From Shewanella sp. TC10 (lineage in GTDB: Bacteria; Pseudomonadota; Gammaproteobacteria; Enterobacterales; Shewanellaceae), in NCBI RefSeq assembly GCF_009663145.1, contig NZ_VKHR01000007.1:67935-116852 (forward strand): a stretch of DNA of 48,918 nucleotides. The letters are read 5' to 3'. Shown in pieces: positions 36,215-45,218 of this stretch (position 1 is its first letter; every line of letters starts with the position of its first letter). The notes under the pieces were generated by a model that did no database searches, was not told the DNA's origin, and saw only the letters and a program-made list of their open reading frames with translations. The position numbers and the translations under genes were made by a program.

Positions 36215-37732
36215 TTAAAGTTGTGACTCGATTGGCAATAATGACAGAAAATCTGCAAAGAACTTACGCCAAAAACCTGCTCCTGGTTCTGCGTAGATCA
36301 CCTTGTCATGTTTATGATCTAGCCAAACTAATTCACCCTTTTCCATTGCCAATTCATAGGCTTTATCATCTGCGCTTGCAGCGATACCATTAACAATATC
36401 TGCCGCTAAGTCCGCATTATCAATAATTAACCCCATCTCGGTATTAATTAATGCTGAGCGAGGATCAAAGTTGAATGAACCTACAAATACTTTTGTTTTA
36501 TCTATAACAAATGTCTTCGCATGTAAGCTGGTTTTACTGCTTCCCTTCCAACTTGATTTTTTATCAGATGGATTGCCTTTTACTTCATATACCTTAACGC
36601 CACCTTCAACGAGTTTCTGTCTATATTGCTGATAGCCAGCATGAACAGCCAGTACATCTGTCGCTGCTAAACTATTCGTTACTATGGTAATGTCTTTCCC
36701 CGCTTTTACCGCATTAATAAACCCGTTTGTAGCTCCATCTCCGGGGACAAAATAAGGAGATACAATTAATAACTCATGTTGAGTTTGCTCTAAAAAGAAA
36801 CTCAAATCATCAAGTAGCAAACGGTCTTCAGGATTATTTTCAAGTTTATTTGGCGGGTCATAAACCACATGGGTTTCCCCCCAATACCAATCTAAGTTTT
36901 GATTTTTTAAACGCTCTAATAAGTTACTTTGTTCTAGTCGCTTAACATAATCATTATTCACTAGTGTCGCTTCGAATTCAGCCGCTTTTGTTTTCAAAAG
37001 AACGAGGTCTGAATTAATGTCACCTGGGTCTGCTAGCTGCTGAATACTCTGAACTTGAGCGGAGTTCCAGTAAATATCAAATTGCGTCGAAACCTCATCC
37101 ACGGCTTTACCAACAGCTAAAACATCTAAATCACCAAAGTCGACATTTTCATTGGCTGAAAAATACTCATTACCAATGTTTCTGCCACCCACAACCGAAA
37201 CTAAATTATCAATGGTCAATGATTTATTGTGCATCCGATGGTTCATTCGACCAAAATCGGATAAGAAGGCAATACCTCGATAGGTTCGTTCGTAAGAAGG
37301 GTTAAATAATCTGACTGATATATTAGGATGGTTTGCCACAGCAAGCAGTCCATCATCATGATTCGCTGTGGTTAAATCATCAAGCAATATACGTACTCGA
37401 ACACCACGTTCAGCAGCATTATACAAAAATAAGGTTAGTATTTTTCCTGTGTCATCATTGCGATAAATATAGTATTGCAAATCAATACTTTCTTTAGCGC
37501 TTTCAATCATGGCAAGGCGTGCGACAAAAGCATCAATACCATCGGATAAGGCTTTTACCCCGGTTACATCTGACTTATCTTGAGCGTTAATATAATTCGC
37601 TAGTAAGGTATTGGAAGCTGGAGGAAGTTTGTATTGTTTTTCTAGTGGTTCAAATTCAACTTTTGAGGCACAACCAGAAATGGCAAAAGCAAACACATAA
37701 CAAAGGATTAATATGTATTTATTCTTGCTCAT
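36215..37732 (-). CDS. Phospholipase D-family lipoprotein (cardiolipin synthase C-like)
   Basis: 505 residues. An N-terminal lipoprotein signal (ILILCYVFAFAISGC, Cys at about residue 20) is followed by two PLD domains with HKD motifs HRMHNKSLTID and LHAKTFVID. Blocks such as SIDLQYYIYRNDDTGKILT and GRNIGNEYF fit the ClsC/YmdC group, which makes cardiolipin from phosphatidylethanolamine and phosphatidylglycerol. The lipobox suggests an envelope-anchored form, unlike E. coli ClsC. Specificity remains inferred. Confidence 0.85.
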   Translation of the reverse strand: MSKNKYILILCYVFAFAISGCASKVEFEPLEKQYKLPPASNTLLANYINAQDKSDVTGVKALSDGIDAFVARLAMIESAKESIDLQYYIYRNDDTGKILTLFLYNAAERGVRVRILLDDLTTANHDDGLLAVANHPNISVRLFNPSYERTYRGIAFLSDFGRMNHRMHNKSLTIDNLVSVVGGRNIGNEYFSANENVDFGDLDVLAVGKAVDEVSTQFDIYWNSAQVQSIQQLADPGDINSDLVLLKTKAAEFEATLVNNDYVKRLEQSNLLERLKNQNLDWYWGETHVVYDPPNKLENNPEDRLLLDDLSFFLEQTQHELLIVSPYFVPGDGATNGFINAVKAGKDITIVTNSLAATDVLAVHAGYQQYRQKLVEGGVKVYEVKGNPSDKKSSWKGSSKTSLHAKTFVIDKTKVFVGSFNFDPRSALINTEMGLIIDNADLAADIVNGIAASADDKAYELAMEKGELVWLDHKHDKVIYAEPGAGFWRKFFADFLSLLPIESQL

Positions 37733-37799
37733 TAACGGATTCCTTTCTGATGATTAACACTAAGTTGAACTCAAACCATTCTGCTCAAATGGCGTATCG

Positions 37800-38270
37800 C
37801 TATTCCTGTAATTCATAAAGTACATCAAAAACAAGCTGATCCCAACCTTCAGCACTAAAAGCAATATCCCTAACACTGCGCACTTGGCTCACCGCATGAA
37901 CAGGGGCCGCGCCATTATCCATCAGGTAATACGCCATCATAATACCCGTTCTGTCTTTACCTGAACGGCAATGAAGCAGCACAGGAAGATTATCAGCCTC
38001 GCACTGTCGAATAAATGCTAGCGCTTTTGGCGCTTGTTCTGCGCAAATAGCAACGTCACCTTCCAGTGGCGGAATATTTCTTGAAAAAGGCGAACAAAGA
38101 TAGCGTAACCCTAATGCTTCAAGTTGAGCGCTATCGACACCTTCACCATCATTTAGTGACAATATAGCGCCAATACCGGATGCTTTGAGTTCTGCTAAAT
38201 CCCATTCATCTTTATTTGGGCCACTGCGACCAGCAATAACGCCATCTATTAACCAAAATAACTGCTTCAT
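37800..38270 (-). CDS. Dual-specificity/tyrosine phosphatase-like protein
   Basis: 156 residues with the cysteine phosphatase loop LLHCRSGKDRTGIMMAYYLM (HCx5R followed by T) and an upstream general-acid region around LCSPFSRNIPPLEGD. The size and fold match small bacterial DSP/PTP-like proteins. It lies between the PLD lipoprotein gene and a DEAD-box helicase, all on the minus strand, but with gaps of about 70-95 bases, so co-transcription is uncertain. Substrate unknown. Confidence 0.82.
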   Translation of the reverse strand: MKQLFWLIDGVIAGRSGPNKDEWDLAELKASGIGAILSLNDGEGVDSAQLEALGLRYLCSPFSRNIPPLEGDVAICAEQAPKALAFIRQCEADNLPVLLHCRSGKDRTGIMMAYYLMDNGAAPVHAVSQVRSVRDIAFSAEGWDQLVFDVLYELQE

Positions 38271-38364
38271 ATTTAATGGTTACTCTCAAATTTACGACTT
38301 GTATTTATGTAAGGCTTGTTTCAAACCTATCCCTGAAGGGATAACATTCCAATGTTAAACAGAC

Positions 38365-39708
38365 CTATTGGGAACTGTCTTCTTTAGTATTGTCAGTTTT
38401 AGCAATACCCGCCCAAATATCAACATTCACTGGTGCTTTATTTTTGTTCTTTTTCTTACCTGTTCCAGCGGGTTTTGCCATTGGCTTTTCAACCGCATAT
38501 TTATCGTCAGGCATTTCTTCATCGGGTTCAAAACCAACAAAAGTTTCACGCTCTAAACGGATTTTGTTCTTTTTCTCGATAATACTAAAGTGATGATAAT
38601 CAGCGTGAGCAATTAAAGATAACGCAAGACCCACTTCACCCGCACGACCACTACGACCGATACGGTGCATGTAATCTGCAGGGCTTCTTGGTAAATCAAA
38701 GTTGATCACGACTGGTAATTTTTCAATATCTAAGCCACGTGCCGCAATATCTGTGGCAATTAACACTTCAATTTCACCGGCTTTAAAGCCCTCTAAAACG
38801 CGATTACGCGCGCCTTGACCTTTATCACCATGGAATACTTCAGCAGTAATACCACGCTTAGATAATTTATCAGCTAAGTGTTTACAGCTATTTTTAGCAT
38901 TAACGAAAATAAGCGCTTGGCGCCATTTATTTTGCTTAATTAATTCAGCCAGTAGTGCCGTTTTTTTATCACGATTAACGGTGAATACACGTTGAACAAG
39001 TGTACTCGCATCAGCGCTTTGCAACTGAAGTTCAACAGGATTAATAAGTAGATTGTCCGTTAAGCTGCGCACTTCTTCTGGAAAGGTTGCCGAAAATAAC
39101 AAGGTTTGTTTTTTCTGTGGCATTAAGCCTAACAACTCTGATAATTCTTCAGTAAAGCCAAGGCTCAACATTCGGTCAGCTTCATCGAGCACTAGAGTCT
39201 CAACTTTATCCAGTTTAATGGCATTACTTGAAATCAAATCAAGCAAACGACCAGGGGTTGCAACCAGCACATCGGTACCACCGCGAAGAGCCAACATTTG
39301 CTTATTGGTAGATACCCCACCAAATACAGCTGTCGACTTTATAGCGCCATTAAAATACACCGCATAAGACTTAACGCTATCAGCAACTTGTTTGGCCAAC
39401 TCTCGGGTAGGCACTAACACCAACGCGGATACAAAGTTGCCTTTGTCTTTTTTCGCACTCTGTTGGGCTTGATGAATTTTTTGTAAAATAGGTAATACAA
39501 AGGTAGCTGTTTTACCTGACCCTGTATTGGCACCAGCTAATAGGTCTTTACCCGCGATCACACTTGGAATTGCTTGCGCCTGGATAGGTGTCGGCGTTTT
39601 ATAATCCATTTCCGTAAGACGGTTTGTAATAGGTGCAATTAGGCCAAGCTCGGCAAAATTAGTTGCACCATCGTGTGAAGTTACAGGTGGAAGGTTAGCT
39701 GATGTCAT
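38365..39708 (-). CDS. DEAD-box ATP-dependent RNA helicase (RhlE-like)
   Basis: 447 residues with the full helicase set: Q-motif region FAELGLIAPITNRLTEMDYK and TPTPIQAQAIP, Walker A AGANTGSGKTATF, Ib TPGR, DEAD (LVLDEADRMLSLGF), SAT (LLFSATFPEE), and domain 2 with IATDIAARGLDIE and HRIGRSGRAGE. The C-terminus is a short K/P/G-rich tail (about 410-447). It unwinds RNA in ribosome assembly or decay. The subgroup is inferred from the length and tail. Confidence 0.92.
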   Translation of the reverse strand: MTSANLPPVTSHDGATNFAELGLIAPITNRLTEMDYKTPTPIQAQAIPSVIAGKDLLAGANTGSGKTATFVLPILQKIHQAQQSAKKDKGNFVSALVLVPTRELAKQVADSVKSYAVYFNGAIKSTAVFGGVSTNKQMLALRGGTDVLVATPGRLLDLISSNAIKLDKVETLVLDEADRMLSLGFTEELSELLGLMPQKKQTLLFSATFPEEVRSLTDNLLINPVELQLQSADASTLVQRVFTVNRDKKTALLAELIKQNKWRQALIFVNAKNSCKHLADKLSKRGITAEVFHGDKGQGARNRVLEGFKAGEIEVLIATDIAARGLDIEKLPVVINFDLPRSPADYMHRIGRSGRAGEVGLALSLIAHADYHHFSIIEKKNKIRLERETFVGFEPDEEMPDDKYAVEKPMAKPAGTGKKKNKNKAPVNVDIWAGIAKTDNTKEDSSQ

Positions 39709-39903
39709 TAAATTAGGATGCTCAAATATAATATGAAATTGAATATAGCTTTAATGACTATTTTAGCTTATTTGAGCAGGTTAAGTTAGCGATATTGCTC
39801 ATGCTATGGGCAATTATTGAGCTTTATGGCCCATAGCCGTTGATTAAAGGCGCTAATTGAATAGATTTTCCAAGTAAGTTAATTCAACCTTCGAATAAAT
39901 GGG

Positions 39904-40434
39904 CTACTTCACCCCTTCTAAGCTTAATAATGACTGTTTCATTTCAAGGCCATAAGCGTAGCCCGTTAAACTACCATTCTTCCCTATCACCCTGTGGCAC
40001 GGAACAATTATCGCTATTGGGTTAGCACCATTGGCTGCGCCTACAGCTCTTACCGCTTTTGGACGTTCAATTTTGTCCGCAATTGCAGCGTAACTGCACA
40101 CTTGACCAAATGGCAGCTCTTTTAATGCTTGCCAAACCTGTTGTTGAAACTCAGTGCCTTTTGCTGCAAGTGTCACATCGAACTCTTGTCTATCGCCTGC
40201 AAAGTATTGTTCTAGTTCATCAATAGCCTGCACAATAAATGCCTTAGCCTGACTAATTTCAGCAGCAGAAGCATGTTCTAGAGTTTCTGGTTGCTGCTGA
40301 TTAACATTGTTGACGGGCTCAGATACGACTTGTAAATGGGTTAATCCGTATGCTGAAGCTTGCAATTTTAAGTGCCCAACAGGGCTATTAATGACTTGCA
40401 TACATAATGGTGGGTGATTATTAATTTTCATCAT
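39904..40434 (-). CDS. ogt: Methylated-DNA-protein-cysteine methyltransferase
   Basis: 176 residues. The methyl-accepting cysteine is in the IIVPCHRVIGKNGSLTGYAY motif. The N-terminal domain and helix-turn-helix segment (TEFQQQVWQALKELPFGQVC, SYAAIADKIERPKAVRAVGAANG) are typical. It directly removes alkyl groups from O6-guanine. The start overlaps the end of the Ada-AlkA gene by 14 bases, so the two repair proteins are made from one transcript. Confidence 0.92.
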   Translation of the reverse strand: MMKINNHPPLCMQVINSPVGHLKLQASAYGLTHLQVVSEPVNNVNQQQPETLEHASAAEISQAKAFIVQAIDELEQYFAGDRQEFDVTLAAKGTEFQQQVWQALKELPFGQVCSYAAIADKIERPKAVRAVGAANGANPIAIIVPCHRVIGKNGSLTGYAYGLEMKQSLLSLEGVK

Positions 40435-42040
40435 TTTTCCATAATTGAAAGGTTAAATAACTGCCCCATGGGCTAACTTGTTGACTGATTTTTTCTGCTA
40501 ACTGTTGATAATCTTTAGCGGTAAATTCTGTCTTAGCTGTAAACTCGGTCTTAGCCGTAAACTCAGTCTCTGTACCTAATATTAAATCTTGTTTTGCGAC
40601 CAGAGCTTTGATTCTGTTTTTTATCACTAAATCACCAGCAAGAAAAACATTGGGGTCGCTTTCGCCGCGCATTCTGGCGTAAGCAATGGTCCATGGGCCA
40701 ATGCCTTTTACTTCAATCCACTTTTCTGGTGAGGCAAAAGGATTGTCCGCCACAAACTCACCTAAACCGTTCAAAGCTCTTTTTCTAGCGCCTGGCATTT
40801 TAAATTCATCTAAACCCGCTGCGGCGACTTGTTGAGGCTTGGGGAAAAATAAGACTTCACGTTGTCCAATGACAGCCCTATCACCATAATTGACTGCTAA
40901 TACATTAAGTAACTTACTGGCTTGAATAACACTGACTTGTTGACCAAGCACAGCGCGGCACCCTGCTTCAAATACTGACGCGGTTGCTGGAATTCTTAAT
41001 CCTGTTGAAACCTTCATTCCCATAGACGTTAGCGGCTCAAAAGAGGCTTCAATCACGTCCATGTCGGCATCAAGATCTAATATCTTTCGCACATATTGCA
41101 CAACTTGAAATAAGTAGCCAACGTGCTGCTCATCTTCAAATTGAACATTTAATGAAAGTTGATTTTTCCCTTTAACCTCAGCAACCTCCAATGTCCCTCG
41201 AATCAATATTTCATCAATAACAATTGAAAAACTACGGCCATAAGCATGGCTGTCCTCATTTAGCCACTCCATGCCTTCGACTGCGCGCACTTGATAAAAA
41301 GCCCATAATTGAGGCCAATCATAGGGCGGTCGATAATCTAATAACAGATTGATCCCCTGAGTGCCTTTATCCTTATTATTCTCACTCAATTTTACGCTTT
41401 TTACCGATTGCGACCGCCTTAATTGTGAAGGAGTCAGTTGCAGTTGAGACTTAAACACTTCATTAAAGCGCCTGATACTGTTAAATCCCGCAGCCATCGC
41501 CACATCAGTGATGGGAAGTTGAGTTTGATGCAATAACTGTTTGGCAAACATCAATTGACGGTACAAGGCATATTTTTTAGGAGAAGTGCCAAGTTGTTGA
41601 TTGAATAACTTAGTCAAATAACGCGAACTTATTCCAAGTCGATTAGCCAAGTCTGTTAATGACTCAGCATTTTCCCCTGTTAAGCAGCCATGATCGATTA
41701 AGTTTATTGCACGTTGTAAACTGCTACTCGTTCCCTTCCAGGCATTCGATTGCGGCGCACTATCAGGTCTGCAGCGTAAGCAAGGCCTAAGCCCTGCTTC
41801 AGCAGCTTTAATGGAAGAGTCAAAATAAACCACGTTTTGTTCTTTTGGAGGCGATGCTGGACAAATTGAACGACAATAAATACCCGTCGTTTTAACCCCA
41901 ATGAAAAACCGGCCGTCAAATCGCGCATCGCGGCTTAATCGCGCCTGTCTGCATACATCATCAGGTATATGGCAATTAATATTGCCCTGCTTTAACGAGT
42001 TTGATTCATTATTATTCTGGGGTTTCATAACCGATTTCAT
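40421..42040 (-). CDS. Ada-AlkA fusion: adaptive-response regulator and 3-methyladenine DNA glycosylase
   Basis: About 539 residues from ATG 42040 (GGTGAG three bases upstream). Domain 1 is the Ada metal-binding domain with four Cys (GIYCRSICP, LRPCLRCRPDS), which accepts methyl groups from DNA phosphotriesters. Domain 2 is an AraC-type helix-turn-helix (AMAAGFNSIRRFNEVFKSQL). Domain 3 is AlkA: YRPPYDW start, then VLGQQVSVIQASKL, the helix-hairpin-helix EVKGIGPWTIAYARMRGESD and catalytic Asp in NVFLAGDLVIKN. A triple EFTAKT insert lies just before the last helices. It combines sensor and repair, with ogt downstream, forming a compact alkylation-response unit. The E. coli Ada methyltransferase half is replaced by AlkA, and Ogt supplies that role. 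Confidence 0.92.
   Translation of the reverse strand: MKSVMKPQNNNESNSLKQGNINCHIPDDVCRQARLSRDARFDGRFFIGVKTTGIYCRSICPASPPKEQNVVYFDSSIKAAEAGLRPCLRCRPDSAPQSNAWKGTSSSLQRAINLIDHGCLTGENAESLTDLANRLGISSRYLTKLFNQQLGTSPKKYALYRQLMFAKQLLHQTQLPITDVAMAAGFNSIRRFNEVFKSQLQLTPSQLRRSQSVKSVKLSENNKDKGTQGINLLLDYRPPYDWPQLWAFYQVRAVEGMEWLNEDSHAYGRSFSIVIDEILIRGTLEVAEVKGKNQLSLNVQFEDEQHVGYLFQVVQYVRKILDLDADMDVIEASFEPLTSMGMKVSTGLRIPATASVFEAGCRAVLGQQVSVIQASKLLNVLAVNYGDRAVIGQREVLFFPKPQQVAAAGLDEFKMPGARKRALNGLGEFVADNPFASPEKWIEVKGIGPWTIAYARMRGESDPNVFLAGDLVIKNRIKALVAKQDLILGTETEFTAKTEFTAKTEFTAKDYQQLAEKISQQVSPWGSYLTFQLWKNDEN
40515..40568 (-). repeat. Three 18-bp in-frame repeats in the ada-alkA gene
   Basis: Units at 40515-40532, 40533-40550 and 40551-40568 encode EFTAKT three times (last one EFTAKD) at about residues 490-508. 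They lie in a surface loop between the catalytic Asp segment and the C-terminal helices of AlkA. Unit number could vary between strains without a frameshift. Confidence 0.85.
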
Positions 42041-42212
42041 TCGCTCACCACTTGAGAAATTCAAACTACTTTAACTAAAGTTTGCATCACTCACTAGCGG
42101 AAAACGGAACTCAATGTCGATTCTTTTATGACATGAATTGTAATAATCAATTCAACACTTAGTTCACAAGTTACGGTATCCTAGCAATAACTAATATTTG
42201 TTTGAGCTGTAG

Positions 42213-44042
42213 ATGTTTAAATTTTTCGAATCGTTAACCAATCCCCTTCCCCAAGAAGAGCCATCACAAGCCCCTAAAGGGGTGTATGCTTTTTGCCGTC
42301 ATTACACTCGTGGCTTTGAAAAGCACCTAGTGATCATGTCAATGCTAACGGCAACCCTGGCAATTTTAGAAGTGTCGTTATTTGGGTTTATGGGCAAGTT
42401 AGTAGATTGGTTAGTGACTAAAAATCCTGAAACACTCTGGCAGGATGAAGGCAGTACCTTAATTGGCATGTCTGTGATTGTCTTAGTCGTTATTCCTATT
42501 TTGGTTTGGTTACATGCTTCAATTGTGCATCAAACTTTATTGGGTAATTACCCTATGGCAATTCGTTGGCAAGCACATCGCTATTTGCTCAAGCAAAGCA
42601 TTTCTTTCTATCAAGATGACTTTGCTGGCCGGATTGCCACTAAAGTGATGCAAACCTCATTAGCGGTGCGTGAAACCGTGATGAAGCTACTAGATGTATT
42701 GATGTATATCCTTATCTACTTCACTTCTATGCTCGTTATGATCGCCAGTGCCGATATCCGATTGATGCTCCCCATGTTGGCATGGTTATTTGCCTATGTA
42801 GCGATTCAATGGAAATTAGTCCCGAAACTGAAAGCGATATCAGCTAAACAAGCCGATGCTCGCTCTACGATGACGGGCCGCATTGTTGATAGTTACACTA
42901 ACATTTCAACGGTTAAATTATTTTCCCATACCAAACAAGAAGCAGATTATGCACAAGACAGCATGACCGGCTTTTTACACACGGTTTATGGCCAAATGCG
43001 CCTTGTAACAATCATTAATGTGTTGGTTCAGGCGATAAACTATTTATTGGCATTTACCATTGCCGCGGTATCGATTTGGTTATGGGCTGATAACGCCATC
43101 ACTGTGGGTGCCATTGCTATAGCCGTTAGCTTGGCACTGCGTCTTAACGGTATGTCTCAATGGATCATGTGGGAAATCAGTTCACTATTCGAAAATATCG
43201 GTACAGTGACAGATGGCATGAATACCTTGTCAAAACCCATTGAAATTGAAGACAAAACCGATGCAAAAGATATCCAGGTTGATAACGGTAAAATTGATTT
43301 TAATGACGTCAGTTTCAATTATGGTGAAGAATCGGGTGTTATTAACGACCTGAACTTAAACATCAAGGCGGGTGAAAAAGTAGGTTTAGTGGGTCGCTCT
43401 GGTGCGGGTAAATCAACATTAGTTAATCTGCTGATGCGATTTCATGATGTTGAAAAAGGTCATGTTGCCATTGACGATCAAAAAATTACCGATGTCACCC
43501 AGGACTCTTTGCGTTCAATGATTGGTATGGTGACCCAAGATACCTCATTACTGCATCGCTCAATTCGTGAAAACATTTTGTATGGTGACCCAACTGCATC
43601 TGATGAGCAATTATTAGCAGCGATTGAACAAGCCCAAGCCAGTGAGTTTATCAAAGATCTATCAGATCCATTTGGTAATACTGGTCTTGATGCACAAGTC
43701 GGTGAACGGGGTGTGAAACTATCTGGCGGCCAACGTCAACGTATCGCTATTGCTCGGGTATTACTAAAGAACGCGCCTATTCTGCTACTGGATGAAGCAA
43801 CATCAGCGCTAGACTCCGAAGTTGAAGCTGCGATTCAAGAAAGTTTGTATGAACTAATGCAAGGTAAAACGGTTATTGCCATTGCTCATCGATTATCAAC
43901 TATTGCCGCCATGGACAGACTCATCGTTTTAGATAAAGGCAAAATAGTGGAGCAAGGCACCCATCAGGAATTGATTAAATCGGGTGGCATATATGCACAA
44001 CTTTGGGCACACCAAACCGGCGGATTCTTAGGCATAGATTAA
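42213..44042 (+). CDS. ABC exporter (fused permease and ATP-binding protein)
   Basis: 609 residues. An N-terminal six-helix exporter domain (about 35-330) precedes an ATPase domain with Walker A GRSGAGKST, Q-loop (VTQDTSLLH), signature LSGGQ, Walker B ILLLDEATSALDSE and the switch His in AIAHRLST. It functions as a homodimer or with a second half-transporter that is not adjacent. The overall size resembles MsbA/multidrug-type exporters, but no substrate can be assigned. It is monocistronic, with a terminator 47 bases downstream. Confidence 0.92.
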   Translation: MFKFFESLTNPLPQEEPSQAPKGVYAFCRHYTRGFEKHLVIMSMLTATLAILEVSLFGFMGKLVDWLVTKNPETLWQDEGSTLIGMSVIVLVVIPILVWLHASIVHQTLLGNYPMAIRWQAHRYLLKQSISFYQDDFAGRIATKVMQTSLAVRETVMKLLDVLMYILIYFTSMLVMIASADIRLMLPMLAWLFAYVAIQWKLVPKLKAISAKQADARSTMTGRIVDSYTNISTVKLFSHTKQEADYAQDSMTGFLHTVYGQMRLVTIINVLVQAINYLLAFTIAAVSIWLWADNAITVGAIAIAVSLALRLNGMSQWIMWEISSLFENIGTVTDGMNTLSKPIEIEDKTDAKDIQVDNGKIDFNDVSFNYGEESGVINDLNLNIKAGEKVGLVGRSGAGKSTLVNLLMRFHDVEKGHVAIDDQKITDVTQDSLRSMIGMVTQDTSLLHRSIRENILYGDPTASDEQLLAAIEQAQASEFIKDLSDPFGNTGLDAQVGERGVKLSGGQRQRIAIARVLLKNAPILLLDEATSALDSEVEAAIQESLYELMQGKTVIAIAHRLSTIAAMDRLIVLDKGKIVEQGTHQELIKSGGIYAQLWAHQTGGFLGID

Positions 44043-44057
44043 GCGTAAAAGTCCAAA

Positions 44058-44084
44058 TCTAGACGCTAATTTCTAGACGCTAAT
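44058..44084 (+). repeat. 13-bp direct repeat after the ABC exporter gene
   Basis: TCTAGACGCTAAT occurs at 44058-44070 and 44072-44084, just before the terminator. Confidence 0.6.
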
Positions 44085-44089
44085 GATGC

Positions 44090-44126
44090 AAAAAAGCCAT
44101 TCAATATAATGTTGAGCGGCTTTTTT
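44090..44126 (+). terminator. Intrinsic terminator after the ABC exporter gene
   Basis: AAAAAAGCC (44090-44098) / GGCTTTTTT (44118-44126), with a further imperfect inner helix (ATTCAATAT/ATGTTGAGC) and a T-run. Confidence 0.8.
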
Positions 44127-44221
44127 AGGTCTTGATGTTTGTATCTGGCAAATTTATTAGCACAACAAAGGTTAAATAGAGTTGAGCTAAGTATGCAAAC
44201 ACTAATAATCAAGATGTACTT

Positions 44222-44325
44222 ATTCAAGTGCATTTATTTAAGGTGCTGTTATTTAAGGTGCTGCTATTCAAGAAACAATTATTCAAAGTGCATTTATTCA
44301 AAGTTCATTTATTCAAGAGAAATTG
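44222..44325 (+). repeat. 15-bp degenerate tandem repeat array
   Basis: Seven consecutive units (the first 14, the others 15 bases) with the core ATTCAAGTGCATTT fill 44222-44325. They lie in a 371-base gap (44043-44413) that otherwise holds only the ABC-gene terminator and a 13-bp repeat. An open frame crosses the array (44139-44333), but its Cys/Tyr/Lys-rich product simply reflects the repeat and has no ribosome-binding site. Confidence 0.75.
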
Positions 44326-44413
44326 CTACATGAATGTAAATCAACAAATAAAGTTTTAATGATTTTTAAGAATTATTTAGAGATAAAACAAACGAGAGGT
44401 AAAACAGAAGAAA

Positions 44414-44489
44414 TGGTGGTCGATACTGGGCTCGAACCAGTGACCCCCTCCTTGTAAGGGAGGTGCTCTCCCAGCTGAGCTAATCGACC
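44414..44489 (-). tRNA. tRNA-Val (UAC), copy 7 of the array in transcription order
   Basis: 76 bases including encoded CCA. On the minus strand it begins GGTCGATTAGCTCAGCTGGG; the anticodon stem-loop is CCTCC-CTTACAA-GGAGG with anticodon UAC, and the T-arm contains GGTTCGAGCC. Identical to the other six copies, and the last of the array. Confidence 0.97.
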
Positions 44490-44526
44490 TGGGATTTCAT
44501 AATGTTTTAATTCTTTACGAAAAGAA

Positions 44527-44602
44527 TGGTGGTCGATACTGGGCTCGAACCAGTGACCCCCTCCTTGTAAGGGAGGTGCTCTCCCAGCTGAGCTAATCGA
44601 CC
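44527..44602 (-). tRNA. tRNA-Val (UAC), copy 6
   Basis: Same 76-base sequence as the other copies. The spacer to its neighbours contains TTTCATAA...TTATGAAA, a short inverted repeat that can form a hairpin between tRNAs; here one arm has a single change. Confidence 0.97.
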
Positions 44603-44643
44603 TGGGATTTCATAATGTTTTAATTCTTTATGAAAAAAAAGAA

Positions 44644-44719
44644 TGGTGGTCGATACTGGGCTCGAACCAGTGACCCCCTCCTTGTAAGGGAGGTGCTCTC
44701 CCAGCTGAGCTAATCGACC
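44644..44719 (-). tRNA. tRNA-Val (UAC), copy 5
   Basis: Identical 76-base gene, anticodon UAC, encoded CCA. Confidence 0.97.
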
Positions 44720-44759
44720 TGGGATTTCATAATGTTTTAATTCTTTATGAAAAAAAGAA

Positions 44760-44835
44760 TGGTGGTCGATACTGGGCTCGAACCAGTGACCCCCTCCTTG
44801 TAAGGGAGGTGCTCTCCCAGCTGAGCTAATCGACC
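44760..44835 (-). tRNA. tRNA-Val (UAC), copy 4
   Basis: Identical 76-base gene, anticodon UAC, encoded CCA. Confidence 0.97.
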
Positions 44836-44872
44836 TGGGATTTCACAATGTTTTAATTCTTTATGAAAAGAA

Positions 44873-44948
44873 TGGTGGTCGATACTGGGCTCGAACCAGT
44901 GACCCCCTCCTTGTAAGGGAGGTGCTCTCCCAGCTGAGCTAATCGACC
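44873..44948 (-). tRNA. tRNA-Val (UAC), copy 3
   Basis: Identical 76-base gene, anticodon UAC, encoded CCA. Confidence 0.97.
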
Positions 44949-44985
44949 TGGGATTTCATAATGTTTTAATTCTTTATGAAAAGAA

Positions 44986-45061
44986 TGGTGGTCGATACTG
45001 GGCTCGAACCAGTGACCCCCTCCTTGTAAGGGAGGTGCTCTCCCAGCTGAGCTAATCGACC
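44986..45061 (-). tRNA. tRNA-Val (UAC), copy 2
   Basis: Identical 76-base gene, anticodon UAC, encoded CCA. The spacer to copy 1 is the most diverged of the array. Confidence 0.97.
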
Positions 45062-45097
45062 TGGGATTTACACAATGATTTAATTCTTAAAAAAGAA

Positions 45098-45173
45098 TGG
45101 TGGTCGATACTGGGCTCGAACCAGTGACCCCCTCCTTGTAAGGGAGGTGCTCTCCCAGCTGAGCTAATCGACC
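45098..45173 (-). tRNA. tRNA-Val (UAC), copy 1 (promoter-proximal)
   Basis: Identical 76-base gene, first to be transcribed; its 5' end is 18 bases from the -10 box of the array promoter. Confidence 0.97.
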
Positions 45174-45190
45174 TCGCTGTGTGGGGCCGT

Positions 45191-45218
45191 ATTATAGGGA
45201 GCAACGAAATACTGTCAA
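45191..45218 (-). promoter_or_regulatory. Sigma-70 promoter of the tRNA-Val array
   Basis: On the minus strand TTGACA (45213-45218) and TATAAT (45191-45196) are both perfect consensus, with a 16-base spacer. A GC-rich discriminator (ACGGCCCC) follows the -10 box, the pattern of stable RNA promoters under stringent control. Confidence 0.93.

Noticed and set aside
38365..44042. Possible defence island or mobile element around the helicase, Ada-AlkA and ABC genes
   Set aside because: All are ordinary chromosomal genes; no integrase, transposase, terminal inverted repeats or target duplications were seen.
44139..44333. Open frame of 64 codons rich in Cys, Tyr and Lys
   Set aside because: It is a read-through of the 15-bp repeat array, has no ribosome-binding site and no family likeness.
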